From DATJGS01 sp035494735 (GTDB lineage Bacteria; Eisenbacteria; RBG-16-71-46), in the NCBI GenBank assembly GCA_035494735.1, contig DATJGS010000021.1, forward strand, positions 1-40,737: DNA of 40,737 nt. The letters are read 5' to 3'. Shown here in pieces: positions 1 through 8,553 of the stretch. How positions within the stretch are numbered: the first letter of the stretch is position 1; each line of letters opens with the position of its first letter. The position numbers were made by a program, and so were the translations under genes. Under the pieces are notes generated by a model. That model was not told the DNA's origin. It saw only the letters and a program-made list of their open reading frames with translations, and did no database searches.

Positions 1-2
1 TC

Positions 3-1148
3 GCGGCCCCGGCGCGCGACGCGGTGGCCGCGGTGGCGCGCGGCTACTGCAGCCTCGAGTACGACCTCGCCGCCGGCGCGCGCGGCGATCGCGGCGCCGG
101 CGTGGAGCGCTGGCTGACCCGGCTGACCGGCGCCGAAGCCGCCCTGGTCGTCAACAACGGCGCGGCCGCGGTGCTGCTCGTGCTGTCGAGCCTGGCCGCC
201 GGCCGCAAGGTCGTGGTGTCGCGCGGCGAACTGGTCGAGATCGGCGGCTCGTTCCGCGTGCCCGACATCCTCGAAAAGAGCGGCGCCACGCTGGTCGAGG
301 TCGGGACCACGAATCGGACGCACCTGAAGGACTACGAACGCGCGCTCGAGCGCCACGACGACGTCGCCGCCATCCTGCGCGTGCACCCCAGCAATTACCG
401 GCTGTCGGGCTTCACGGCGCGCCCCGGCGCGGCGGACCTGGCGAAGCTGGCGCGGCGCCGCAGGATTCCGCTGCTCGAGGACCTCGGCAGCGGCGCGCTC
501 GTGGACGTGGCCCGCTTCGGGCTCGAGCACGAGCCCACCGTGTCCGAGTGCCTGGCGGCCGGAGCCGACGTCGTGACGTGCTCGGGCGACAAGCTGCTGG
601 GCGGCGCGCAGGCCGGGCTCGTGCTGGGCGGCCGGCGCTGGATCGAGCGCGCCCGACGCGACCCGCTGGCGCGCGCGCTGCGCCTCGACAAGCTGGCGCT
701 GGCCGCGCTGGAGGCCACGCTGCCGCTGTACGCCGACCCCGAGCGCGCGCTTCGCGACGTCCCGACGCTGGCCATGCTGGGCTCGAGCGCCGAGCGCGAG
801 GAGCCACGCGCGCGCAGCCTGGCGGCCGCGCTCGAGGCGCGCGTGACGGGCGCCAGCGCGCGCGTCGTCCCGGGCGACGGCGAGGTCGGTGGCGGCGCGC
901 TGCCGCTCGAGAAGCTGCGTGGCTGGGTCGTCGAACTCGCGGTGCGAGGGGTGAGCGCGTCCGAAGTCGAGCGTCGCGCGCGGGCCGCCGAGCCGGCCAT
1001 CGTCGGGGTCGTGCGCCGCGACCGCTTCCGCCTCGATCCGCGCACGCTCGCCGACGCCGAACTCGATGAACTGGCGTCCGCGCTCGCGGCCGCGCTCGCC
1101 GGAGCGGACGGCGCGACGCGACGCCCCCAAGCACAAGAGAGTGATTGA
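3..1148 (+). CDS. selA: L-seryl-tRNA(Sec) selenium transferase, 5' truncated by window edge
   Basis: PLP-dependent enzyme that converts Ser-tRNA(Sec) to Sec-tRNA(Sec) using selenophosphate, in the cytoplasm. The frame is open from the first bases, so the N-terminal domain lies outside the window. The visible part has the family motifs GYCSLEYDL near the edge, NNGAAAVLLVL (PLP phosphate region), SRGELVEIGGSFR, and the PLP lysine in TCSGDKLLGG (codon 591-593). It ends with TGA after a low-complexity Ala/Arg tail. The GTG at 24 is unlikely to be the real start, because conserved family sequence is already under way there. SelB, SelD and tRNA-Sec are not in the window; smc follows instead of the common selB. 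Presence of selA implies that some UGA codons in this genome may be read as selenocysteine. Confidence 0.93.
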   Translation, partial: AAPARDAVAAVARGYCSLEYDLAAGARGDRGAGVERWLTRLTGAEAALVVNNGAAAVLLVLSSLAAGRKVVVSRGELVEIGGSFRVPDILEKSGATLVEVGTTNRTHLKDYERALERHDDVAAILRVHPSNYRLSGFTARPGAADLAKLARRRRIPLLEDLGSGALVDVARFGLEHEPTVSECLAAGADVVTCSGDKLLGGAQAGLVLGGRRWIERARRDPLARALRLDKLALAALEATLPLYADPERALRDVPTLAMLGSSAEREEPRARSLAAALEARVTGASARVVPGDGEVGGGALPLEKLRGWVVELAVRGVSASEVERRARAAEPAIVGVVRRDRFRLDPRTLADAELDELASALAAALAGADGATRRPQAQESD

Positions 1149-1171
1149 CCCTCGGGCAGGCTGCCGCTAAT

Positions 1172-1183
1172 TTAACGCGTTAA
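1172..1183. promoter_or_regulatory. Perfect 12-bp AT-rich palindrome upstream of smc
   Basis: TTAACGCGTTAA is a perfect inverted repeat in an otherwise GC-rich 239-base gap between selA and smc. It could be a dimeric operator. No flanking -35/-10 pair is convincing, so its role is inferred. The rest of the gap (1149-1387) holds only GC-rich small repeats and the smc ribosome binding site. Confidence 0.25.
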
Positions 1184-1387
1184 GGCCAATCCAGCCGCAG
1201 TTCGACCGGCGCCGCACCGCCCTTGATCACGGGGAAACCCTAGGGCGGCGCGCCGGAAATGCCGCGGGCGGGGCCGCCGGGACAGCGCTCGACATCGAAA
1301 GCCAACACATCGGAAGTCTCGGCTTACACCTCGGACGTGCCGGCCGCAGCACGATTGCCAGCGGCCGCCAGACGAGAGGGGACAAGG

Positions 1388-4300
1388 ATGTTTCTCCACA
1401 AGCTCGAACTCCAGGGCTTCAAGTCGTTCGTCGACAAGACCACGCTGCTGTTCAGCGATGGCGTGACCGGCGTCATCGGTCCGAACGGCTGCGGCAAGAC
1501 GAACGTCTCCGACGCCATCCGCTGGGTGATGGGCGAGCAGAGCGCCAAGCAGCTGCGCGGCGACTCGATGGAAGACGTGATCTTCAACGGCTGCCCGTCG
1601 CGCAAGCCGCTCGGCCTCGCCGAAGTGCACCTCACGTTCAAGAACGATCGCGGCATCCTCCCGACCGAGTTCAGCGAGGTCACGATCTCGCGCCGCGTGT
1701 TCCGCTCCGGCATGAGCGAGTACTTCCTGAACAAGACGCCGTGCCGCCTGAAGGATATCCGCGACCTGTTCTTCGACACCGGCATGGGCAGTCACGCGTA
1801 CTCGGTGATCGAGCGCTCGATGGTCGATCACGTGCTGAGCGACAACTCCGGGCACCGCCGCTTCCTGTTCGAGGAGGCGTCGGGCATCACGAAGTACAAG
1901 TCGCGCAAGAAAGAGGCGCTGAACAAGCTCGACGCCACCGAAGGCGACCTGACGCGCCTCAACGACATCGTGTTCGAGATCGAGCGCGAACTGCGCTCGA
2001 TCGCGCGCCAGGTCGGCAAGGCGCGGAAGTACCAGCGCCTGCGCGACGAGATCCGCGACCTCGACCTCGCGCTGACCTCGGGCCGCGTCCAGGCGCTGCG
2101 CGCCAGGGAAGCCGAGTCGAAGGAACAGTGGCAGGAGGAGGCGGTGCGCCGCGAGGGCATGACCGCCGCGCTCGACACGCTCGAGGCCACGCTGAACGAT
2201 CGCAAACTCGCGCTGCTCGAGGTCGAGCGCGAACTGGCGACGGCGCAGGGCGGTCTCCGCGATCGTGAAGAGGCGCGCACGCGCGCCGAGCATCAGGTCG
2301 TGCTGCTGCGCGAGCGCGCCTCCGGCCTGTCGCAGCGCGCCGCGGAGAACGATGACGACGTCGCCGCGATGCGCGAGCGGCACGCCGAGGCCGGGCAGCG
2401 CGAGCGCGAGGCCGACGAACGGCGCTCGGCGACACGCGAGGGCCGCGACGCCGCGCAAACCGCGGCCGAAGACGCCGAGCGCGTGCTCGAGGGCTTCGAG
2501 GGCGAGCTGCGCGAGCGCCGCCTCGTCGTCGCCGACCACAAGCAGCTCTCGCTCGATCTGTTCTCGGCGGAAGCCGACAAGCGCGGCGCGTGCGAACGCG
2601 TGCGGGAGCGGCAGACGGCGCTCGACGAGCGTCGGGCGCAGGCCGAAGCTCGACGCGCCGAAATCGTGTCGCGCCTCACGGAGCTCGAGACCCGAGTGCG
2701 CGGCGCCGGCGAACGCCGGGCCGGCCTCGAGCTGGAACTCGACGAAGCCCGGCGCATGCTCGCGGAAGTGGACCGCGGGCTCGAGGCGTTGGCCGCCGAC
2801 GTCGAGCGGCTCGGCGCGTCGCTGTCGGGCGAGCGCCAGTCGCGGGCCGCGGCCGAGTCGCGCCTGGCCACGCTGCTGGAACTGAAGCGCAACTTCGAAG
2901 GGGTCTCCGAGGGCGTGAAGGCGCTGCTCGGCGACGGCGTGCGCCCCGACGGCGTGCTCGGCGTCGTGGCCGACGTGCTCGAGGTTCCGGCACGCTACCT
3001 GGACGCGCTCGAAGCGTCGCTCGGCGAGGCCGCGGCGTTCGTGCTCGTCGAGGATCGCGCGGCGCTGGATCGGGCCGTCGAGCGCCTGCGCGGCTTCGAG
3101 AGCGGCCGCGCCACGCTCGTCGACGTGTCCACACTCGGCGCCGGTGCGCTCGCCCCCGCGCCCGAGGGTGCGGGGGTCGTGGGTCGCGCGTCCGCCCTCG
3201 TGCGTTGTCCCGATCGCTTCCGCATCGTCGCCGACCGGCTGCTCGGCTCGGTGATCGTGGTCGAAGACCGCGCGACGGCCGCGCGGCTGGCCGGAGAGTC
3301 CGAGAGCGGCCAGCGCTTCGTGAGCCTCGACGGCGAAGTGTGGGAGAAGGGCCGCGTGCGCGCCGGATCGTCGCGCAACCTGGGCGGGCTGCTCCATCGC
3401 GAGACCGAGATCCGCGAACTCGCCGGACAGATCGCCGAGTTGTCGCTGGCCATCGAGGGCCTCGAGCACGAGCGCGGCGCGATCGAAAGCCGACGCGCCC
3501 AGGCGCAGGGCGACCGGACGACGGCCGAGCGCGAGGTCGACGTGCGCCGCGAGGCGCTCGAGACGCTGCGTCGCGAACTGGACGCGGCCGAGCGCGAGCG
3601 CCAGTGGGCGACGACCGAAGCCACGGAACGCGAGCGGGAGATCGAGCACACCGACGTCGAGCTCGCGTCGCTCGAGCGGGCCCGCGCCCAGGCCGAGGCC
3701 GACCTGGCCGAGTACCAGGGACAGCTGGCGCAGGCCCGCGCGCAGCTCACCGACCTGGACGGCGCGCTGAACGCGCTGCAGGGTCGGCGCGACGAGGCCG
3801 CGGCCGCGGCGCACGCCGCGCGCGAGACGCTGCTGCGCCTGTCGCGCGAACTCGGCGAATGGGAGAGCCAGTGGGCGCGCGCCGAACAGACGCGGCGCGA
3901 GCTGGAGTCGGGCATCGCGGAGCGCCAGGAGGACGCGCGCGGCGCGCGGGCCCAGGTCGCGGAGATCGAGGCCGAGGTCCACGGGCTGTCGTCGGGACTC
4001 ACCGGGCTCCTCGAATCCGAAGGCTCGCAGCGGACCCGTGTCGTCGAACTCCAGACGCGGATGCAGGGGCTCAAGGCCGAGGTGTTGGCCGGCGAGGACG
4101 ACGCGCGCCAGCGCCGCTTCGAGCAGACCGAGCTCGGCGAGCTGCTGCACCAGATCGAGCTGGACCGCCTGCAGACGCACTCCGAACTGGAGCTGACGTT
4201 CGAGCGTCTGCGCACCGAGTACCAGATGTCGCCGGCCGACTGGACGCCCTCGGCGCCGCCCGAAGGATTCGATCCGGCGGAGGCCGAGGCGCGGCTCGGC

Positions 4301-4981
4301 GATCTGCGCGGGCGCCTGCGCGGTCTCGGCGCGGTGAACCTGCTCGCGCTCGAGGAGTACGGAAAGAAGAAGGAGCGCTGGCAGTTCCTCACGCAGCAGC
4401 GCGAGGACCTGACGCGCGCCAAGGCGCAGCTGCTCGAGGCCATCGAGAAGATCAACGTCACGGCCAGCGACATGTTCCGCGAGACGTTCGCGAAGGTGCA
4501 CGAGCACTTCCGCGACATCTTCAAGACGCTGTTCGAGGGCGGCGACTGCGAGTTGCGCATGGTGGGCGAGGATCCGCTCGAGTGCGAGATCGAGATCGCC
4601 GCGAAGCCGCGCGGCAAGCATCTGCAGAGCATCTCGCTGATGTCGGGCGGCGAGCGCGCGCTCACCGCGATCGCGCTGCTGTTCGCCATCTACCTGGTCA
4701 AGCCGTCGCCGTTCTGCCTCCTCGACGAGGTGGACGCGCCGCTCGACGACGCGAACGTCGAGCGCTTCCTCAAGATGCTGCAGCGCTTCAGCGACCGCAC
4801 CCAGTTCGTGGTCATCACCCACAACAAGAAGTCGATGGAGTCGGCGCACTGCCTGTACGGCGTGACCATGCAGGAACTGGGCGTCTCGAAGCTCGTCTCG
4901 GTGCGCTTCGACGGAGCCGAGTCCTCGGCGCCGCGCGAGCGACGCGAAACCGAAGTGCTGGCCGGCGTGGCCGGCGACTGA
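1388..4981 (+). CDS. smc: Chromosome segregation ATPase SMC
   Basis: Structural maintenance of chromosomes ATPase that, with ScpA/ScpB, organises and segregates the nucleoid. It is 1197 residues, the normal length. The N-terminal head has Walker A GPNGCGKTN at about residues 32-40 and the Q-loop region WVMGEQSAKQLRG. Long Glu/Arg/Ala-rich coiled coils flank a hinge at about 500-660 (GVSEGVKALLGDG and following). The C-terminal head has the signature LMSGGERALTA (about 1084) and Walker B FCLLDEVDAPLDD (about 1109). The ATG at 1388 is chosen because the family's MFLHKLELQGFKSF begins there, and a GAGAGGGG/AAGG purine tract precedes it; the frame is open upstream to 1259 but that sequence is not family-like. 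A terminator-like hairpin and ftsY follow. ScpA/B are not in the window. Confidence 0.97.
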   Translation: MFLHKLELQGFKSFVDKTTLLFSDGVTGVIGPNGCGKTNVSDAIRWVMGEQSAKQLRGDSMEDVIFNGCPSRKPLGLAEVHLTFKNDRGILPTEFSEVTISRRVFRSGMSEYFLNKTPCRLKDIRDLFFDTGMGSHAYSVIERSMVDHVLSDNSGHRRFLFEEASGITKYKSRKKEALNKLDATEGDLTRLNDIVFEIERELRSIARQVGKARKYQRLRDEIRDLDLALTSGRVQALRAREAESKEQWQEEAVRREGMTAALDTLEATLNDRKLALLEVERELATAQGGLRDREEARTRAEHQVVLLRERASGLSQRAAENDDDVAAMRERHAEAGQREREADERRSATREGRDAAQTAAEDAERVLEGFEGELRERRLVVADHKQLSLDLFSAEADKRGACERVRERQTALDERRAQAEARRAEIVSRLTELETRVRGAGERRAGLELELDEARRMLAEVDRGLEALAADVERLGASLSGERQSRAAAESRLATLLELKRNFEGVSEGVKALLGDGVRPDGVLGVVADVLEVPARYLDALEASLGEAAAFVLVEDRAALDRAVERLRGFESGRATLVDVSTLGAGALAPAPEGAGVVGRASALVRCPDRFRIVADRLLGSVIVVEDRATAARLAGESESGQRFVSLDGEVWEKGRVRAGSSRNLGGLLHRETEIRELAGQIAELSLAIEGLEHERGAIESRRAQAQGDRTTAEREVDVRREALETLRRELDAAERERQWATTEATEREREIEHTDVELASLERARAQAEADLAEYQGQLAQARAQLTDLDGALNALQGRRDEAAAAAHAARETLLRLSRELGEWESQWARAEQTRRELESGIAERQEDARGARAQVAEIEAEVHGLSSGLTGLLESEGSQRTRVVELQTRMQGLKAEVLAGEDDARQRRFEQTELGELLHQIELDRLQTHSELELTFERLRTEYQMSPADWTPSAPPEGFDPAEAEARLGDLRGRLRGLGAVNLLALEEYGKKKERWQFLTQQREDLTRAKAQLLEAIEKINVTASDMFRETFAKVHEHFRDIFKTLFEGGDCELRMVGEDPLECEIEIAAKPRGKHLQSISLMSGGERALTAIALLFAIYLVKPSPFCLLDEVDAPLDDANVERFLKMLQRFSDRTQFVVITHNKKSMESAHCLYGVTMQELGVSKLVSVRFDGAESSAPRERRETEVLAGVAGD

Positions 4982-5002
4982 GTTTCGCGGGGAACCATTG
5001 CG

Positions 5003-5038
5003 CTCCCGCCGGTCCTTCCACGGGCCGGCGGGAGTTTT
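5003..5038 (+). terminator. Intrinsic terminator/attenuator between smc and ftsY
   Basis: CTCCCGCCGG (5003-5012) pairs with CCGGCGGGAG (5025-5034). The stem can extend three more pairs (one G-U) to a 6-base loop, and TTTT follows. It ends 12 bases before the ftsY start, so it leaves no room for a separate ftsY promoter downstream of it. Confidence 0.7.
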
Positions 5039-5050
5039 CGTGAGACGCGA

Positions 5051-5965
5051 TTGAGCCTGTGGAATCGATTCCGCCAGGGCCTCGAGCGCACGCGCGAGCG
5101 GCTGACCGCCGGGCTCGGCGCCGTGCTGACGCGGCGCGGCCCGCTGGATGACGCGACGCGCGTGGCGCTCGAAGAAGCGCTGCTCGGCGCCGACGTCGGC
5201 CCCGCCACCACGGACGCGCTGCTCGAGCGCGCTTCACTGCGCGTGCGCCGCGGCGACGTCGACTTGCGCACGGCGCTGGAGGCGGCGGCGCTCGAGACGC
5301 TCGGCGCGAGCGCGCGCTTCGAGCCCGGCGCCGAGAAGCCGTGGGTCGCGCTGCTCGTCGGCGTCAACGGCGTGGGCAAGACGACGCTGGCCGGCAAGCT
5401 CGCGGCGCGCTTCGCGCGCGACGGCCGGCGCACGCTGCTCGTCGCCGCCGACACGTTTCGCGCCGCGGCCACCGAACAGCTCGAGGTGTGGGCGGCGCGC
5501 GCCGGCGTCGAGATCGTGACCGCGGGCTCGGGCTCGGACCCGGCTTCGGTCGTGCACGACGCGTTGCGCGCGGCGCTGGCTCGCGGCGTCGACGTCGTGC
5601 TCGTCGACACGGCGGGGCGGCTGCACACGAAGCAGAATCTGATGGCGGAACTTGAGAAGGTGGGTCGCGTGTGCGCGCGCCTCGTGCCGGGTGCGCCGCA
5701 TCACGTGCTGCTCGTGCTCGATGCGACGCTCGGGCAGAACGGCCTGGCGCAGGCCCGTGAATTCCAGCGTGCGACGCCGATCACCAGCCTGGCGCTCACG
5801 AAGCTGGACGGCACGGCGCGCGGCGGCGCGTTGCTCGCGATCGCGGAGCAACTCGGCCTGCCGATCAGCCTCGTCGGCCTCGGCGAAGGGGTGGACGACT
5901 GGGAACCGTTCGACGCGCCGGCGTTCGCGCGCGGGCTGTTCGAAGGCGAACCGGAGGCCGGCTAG
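5051..5965 (+). CDS. ftsY: Signal recognition particle receptor FtsY
   Basis: SRP-family GTPase that docks ribosome-SRP complexes at the inner membrane. It is 304 residues and consists essentially of the NG domain, without the long acidic A domain of E. coli FtsY. The N domain is helical (about 1-90). G1 is GVNGVGKTT (about 103), the family insertion DTFRAAATEQLEVW follows, then DTAGRLHTKQNLMAEL (G3, about 185), TKLDGTARGG (G4, about 249) and GLGEGVDDWEPFD at the C terminus. The start is TTG at 5051, giving MSLWNRFRQGLERTRERL, a typical amphipathic FtsY start. Its Shine-Dalgarno sequence is weak; the only GGAG nearby lies inside the 3' arm of the upstream hairpin. Confidence 0.95.
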   Translation: MSLWNRFRQGLERTRERLTAGLGAVLTRRGPLDDATRVALEEALLGADVGPATTDALLERASLRVRRGDVDLRTALEAAALETLGASARFEPGAEKPWVALLVGVNGVGKTTLAGKLAARFARDGRRTLLVAADTFRAAATEQLEVWAARAGVEIVTAGSGSDPASVVHDALRAALARGVDVVLVDTAGRLHTKQNLMAELEKVGRVCARLVPGAPHHVLLVLDATLGQNGLAQAREFQRATPITSLALTKLDGTARGGALLAIAEQLGLPISLVGLGEGVDDWEPFDAPAFARGLFEGEPEAG

Positions 5966-6034
5966 GACCTGCGGCCCAGGGACGCGCGGGCGCCGGCGCG
6001 TCCGGCGGACGTCCCACCTCTCAGCGGCGGAACG

Positions 6035-6955
6035 TCAGCGCTTCGCGCCCGGCGTCGTGCGCTTCGTGCTCGACAGCGCGGGCGTGCGCACCGCGGCGGC
6101 CGCGCCGCGGTCCTGCTCGGCCAGGGACTTCCGGAACCGCTCGGGCACGACGCCGGCCTTGTAGTCGTTGCCGTAGCCGATGAGCAACGACCTTCCGGAC
6201 GCGCGGTCGAGGATGTTCATCGGCGCGTCCTGCGAGCGGCCCACGAGCCACGTGCGGCGCCCGATCTGGTGCACGATGTCCTCGATGACCACGCGCGTCA
6301 GCGGGATCTGCTTGGAAACGTACACGTCGCGCGATTCGCGAACTTCCGTGAACACGGTGCTGTCGCGCTGTTCGAGCGAACTGCCGATACCCTCGTTGAT
6401 CCGGACGTGGCGGCACTTGAACTCGCCCTTCGCGGCCTGGATCGTCGTGTCGGCGGCCAGCGTGTCGATGCGCATGGGATCGTTGCGCGTCGCCTCGCCG
6501 CGCGTGGTCAGCGTCGTCGGCGGCCGGCGCATGACGACCATGATCGGCCGTCCTTCCTCGTCCACCTCGCTGCACACCTTGCGCATGTAGTACTTCATGT
6601 TCTTGGTCGGGTTCTCGTCGCTGAAGATGTCGTAGGACATGAGCTGAGCGACGACGCTCGGCGAGCCGTCGCGCGGTTCCGTCACGGTCTCGACCCAGAA
6701 GCAGTCCTCGCCCCAGAAGCGCTCTTCCCCGGCGATCGCGACGACCACCGTGTAATCGTCGTGCATCCCCATCTGGCTCTGGCCGGTCACCTGATACTTG
6801 CACCACGTGCCGAGCTTGCACGCCGAGCGGTCGGTGTAATCGATGAGGCCAACCCCGTTGACGGAGGTGGCTTCCTTGGGCTCACCGTCGCCGCGGACCG
6901 CGAGGACGGTGCTGAGGATCGCGGTGAACGCGAGCGCAACCATGGCACGACGCAT
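6035..6955 (-). CDS. Secreted protein of unknown function
   Basis: I do not recognise a family. From the ATG at 6955 it is 306 residues with a signal peptide (MRRAMVALAFTAILSTVLAV, then RGDGEPKEA). The mature part is mostly beta-strand-like, with Cys residues at ACKLGTWCKY, EDCFW, KVCSE and FKCRHV that could form disulfides in the periplasm. The stretch AAKGEFKCRHVRINEG resembles beta-sandwich DUF proteins that report on bound ligands, but that is only an impression. The C terminus is a basic, Ala/Thr-rich tail. This start is chosen over the longer open frame because a signal peptide begins there and GGAGA lies about 9 bases upstream. It is convergent with ftsY and divergent from radC. Confidence 0.8.
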   Translation of the reverse strand: MRRAMVALAFTAILSTVLAVRGDGEPKEATSVNGVGLIDYTDRSACKLGTWCKYQVTGQSQMGMHDDYTVVVAIAGEERFWGEDCFWVETVTEPRDGSPSVVAQLMSYDIFSDENPTKNMKYYMRKVCSEVDEEGRPIMVVMRRPPTTLTTRGEATRNDPMRIDTLAADTTIQAAKGEFKCRHVRINEGIGSSLEQRDSTVFTEVRESRDVYVSKQIPLTRVVIEDIVHQIGRRTWLVGRSQDAPMNILDRASGRSLLIGYGNDYKAGVVPERFRKSLAEQDRGAAAAVRTPALSSTKRTTPGAKR

Positions 6956-7084
6956 GCTGTCGATTCTCCGTTCGATGCCCGGGAGGGACCGGGTGACTCG
7001 CGGCCGCCGGAACCGTACCGCCGTTTCGCGACGGGAGAGTATCGCAGAGCCGTGCCCTCGCGCCAAAGCCCCGCCGGAGGTCCA

Positions 7085-7783
7085 TTGCCGAGCCCGGAGC
7101 CCTGGGACGCGCGTCTCGACGCGACGCCGCGCCCGCCCGCCGCACCCCGCCTGCCGCGCGAAAAGCTGGACGCGCTCGGCACGACGGCCCTCAACGACGA
7201 GGAATTGCTGGCGCTCGTGCTCGGGTCCGGTTCACGGGGCCTGAGCGCGCGGCGCATCGCGCGGACGCTGGCCCGGCGCACGCTGGTCGAGATGGCGGGT
7301 TGGAGCCTTGCGCGCTGGACGCGGGTGCGGGGCATCGGACGCGCGCGCGCCGCCGCGCTGATGGCGACGTTCGAGCTGGGGCGCCGCGCGCGTGAGCATC
7401 GCCTTCCCGGCGGCGCGATCCGCGGGCCGGACGACGTCCTGGCCGCGGTTCGCGACCTGACGAGAGCCAGGAAGGAGCACTTCGTCGTGCTGCTGCTGAA
7501 CGCCAGGCACGAGATCGAGGCGAGGGAGACCGTGTCCATCGGCAGCCTGAACGCGTCGATCGTGCACCCGCGCGAGGTGTTCCAGCCGGCGATCGTGCGC
7601 TCGGCGGCCAGCGTCGTGCTCGTGCACAACCATCCGAGCGGCGATCCCGAGCCGAGCGAGGAGGACCTGAGCATCACGCGCCGGCTGGTGCAGGTCGGCG
7701 ACCTGGTCGGAATCGGCGTGCTCGATCACGTGATCGTGGCGGAGCGCGGCGTCGTCAGCCTGCGCGCGCGGCAGCTGCTGTAA
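7085..7783 (+). CDS. radC: RadC-family JAB/MPN-domain protein
   Basis: Member of the UPF0758/RadC family, whose role is still disputed (historically DNA repair). An N-terminal helix-hairpin-helix part (LPREKLDALGTTALNDEELL, then TRVRGIGRARAAAL) is followed by the JAB metalloprotease-like domain. The metal-binding signature is VLVHNHPSGDPEPSEED, with the typical preceding EVFQPAIVRSAASV. The TTG at 7085 is chosen because GGAGG (7076-7080) lies 4 bases upstream and the 232-residue product matches the family length. A GTG at 7052 is in frame but has a poorly spaced ribosome binding site. It is convergent with the cold-shock gene across a shared hairpin. Confidence 0.9.
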   Translation: MPSPEPWDARLDATPRPPAAPRLPREKLDALGTTALNDEELLALVLGSGSRGLSARRIARTLARRTLVEMAGWSLARWTRVRGIGRARAAALMATFELGRRAREHRLPGGAIRGPDDVLAAVRDLTRARKEHFVVLLLNARHEIEARETVSIGSLNASIVHPREVFQPAIVRSAASVVLVHNHPSGDPEPSEEDLSITRRLVQVGDLVGIGVLDHVIVAERGVVSLRARQLL

Positions 7784-7820
7784 TCCGTGCCCGAGCGAGC
7801 CGCCTCCGGTCCGGAAACGC

Positions 7821-7849
7821 TGAAGGCGGCGCTGGGGGCGCCGCCTTCA
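7821..7849. terminator. Bidirectional terminator hairpin between radC and csp
   Basis: TGAAGGCGGCGC (7821-7832) pairs with GCGCCGCCTTCA (7838-7849) around a 5-base loop. The minus-strand side continues GCGTTTCC, the plus-strand side TTGCGC. Its position between two convergent genes suits shared termination. Confidence 0.6.
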
Positions 7850-7875
7850 TTGCGCGAGGTGGTACCTCGGACGAA

Positions 7876-8076
7876 CTAGGCCTTACGGACGTTGCTCGCC
7901 TGCAGACCCTTCGGGCCTCGGTTGACGTCGAAGTCGACGCGCTCACCCTCGGCCAGGGTCTTGAAACCCTCGCCCGTGATCGCGGAATAGTGAACGAAAA
8001 CGTCTTCGCCACCTTCCTGAGAGATGAAACCGAAACCCTTCGCCTCGTTGAACCACTTCACGGTTCCACTAGCCAC
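7876..8076 (-). CDS. csp: Cold-shock protein (CspA family)
   Basis: 66-residue single cold-shock domain, an OB-fold that binds single-stranded RNA/DNA and acts as an RNA chaperone. It shows both RNA-binding motifs, KGFGFI (RNP1) and DVFVHYSAI (RNP2), plus the typical GTVKWFNEAK start and FDVNRGPKGLQASNV end. The start is GTG at 8076, supported by AAGGAG (8083-8088) six bases upstream. The upstream 5' region is long and contains a hairpin with a T-run at 8196-8227; family members are often controlled through structured leaders, but regulation here is inferred. Confidence 0.96.
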   Translation of the reverse strand: MASGTVKWFNEAKGFGFISQEGGEDVFVHYSAITGEGFKTLAEGERVDFDVNRGPKGLQASNVRKA

Positions 8077-8553
8077 TGCATGCTCCTTGGATTACCCGGG
8101 TCCGGAGACCCGCTGAACGACCGTCAGATCGCGACGGCGGCGCCCGGTCACCATGACCGGCCGTCCCGGAAACTCCGATGCGCGGCCCTATAACGAAAAC
8201 GCCGCCCTGGAAACGGTCCTGGGCGGCTTCAAAGGCTTTGAGCACATCCACAGCTACCGGAGACGAAAGCAATATGGGTCCGCCCCTCCGGGAATGCAAG
8301 CCCCCGGACGTGAAATAGTTGTTCAGCATCTTCCCCTCGCATCAAACGGCTTCGGGCCAACGCGCTAGCTCGAGCAGCCGATCGTCCGCCGAGCAGCGCG
8401 TGAGCCGTCGGCGCGGTCCTTCAGGGCCCGGGTCGTGCGGATTGACGGCTCTTGGGAGAGCCCCTAGCGTGTGCCGTTCATGATTCAGCCCCCGATTCGA
8501 CCCGCCGCCGGACGCCGGGCGGCCTTGCCGGTACGCGCCGGCGAGGGCGCCGC
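8077..8553. other. Long intergenic region between csp and the DHA2 transporter
   Basis: Divergent gap of 477 bases. It carries the csp ribosome binding site (8083-8088), a TTATAG hexamer on the minus strand (8188-8193) that could be a -10 element, a minus-strand hairpin plus TTTT (8196-8227), and further GC-rich inverted segments around 8280-8315. Short open frames exist on both strands (for example 8153-8368 + and 8069-8329 -), but none has a ribosome binding site or recognisable composition. I see no known riboswitch. Confidence 0.5.
8196..8227 (-). terminator. Hairpin with T-run on minus strand upstream of csp
   Basis: On the minus strand GCCGCCC pairs with GGGCGGC, which is followed by GTTTTCG. 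It could end an unseen small transcript starting further right, or act as an attenuator in a long csp leader. The stem has only 7 perfect pairs, so the call is tentative. Confidence 0.35.

Noticed and set aside
1172..4849. A 1225-codon open frame antisense to smc (and many similar antisense frames)
   Set aside because: It follows from strong third-position G/C bias and charged coiled-coil codons. smc on the plus strand has full family motifs; the antisense product has none.
6269..7084. N-terminal extension of radC by about 270 codons
   Set aside because: The extension is antisense to the secreted protein gene and has none of the RadC features. A ribosome binding site supports TTG 7085.
8153..8368. 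Small protein genes in the csp upstream gap
   Set aside because: The 71-codon plus frame and the 86-codon minus frame (8069-8329) lack ribosome binding sites and overlap each other and the csp leader hairpin.
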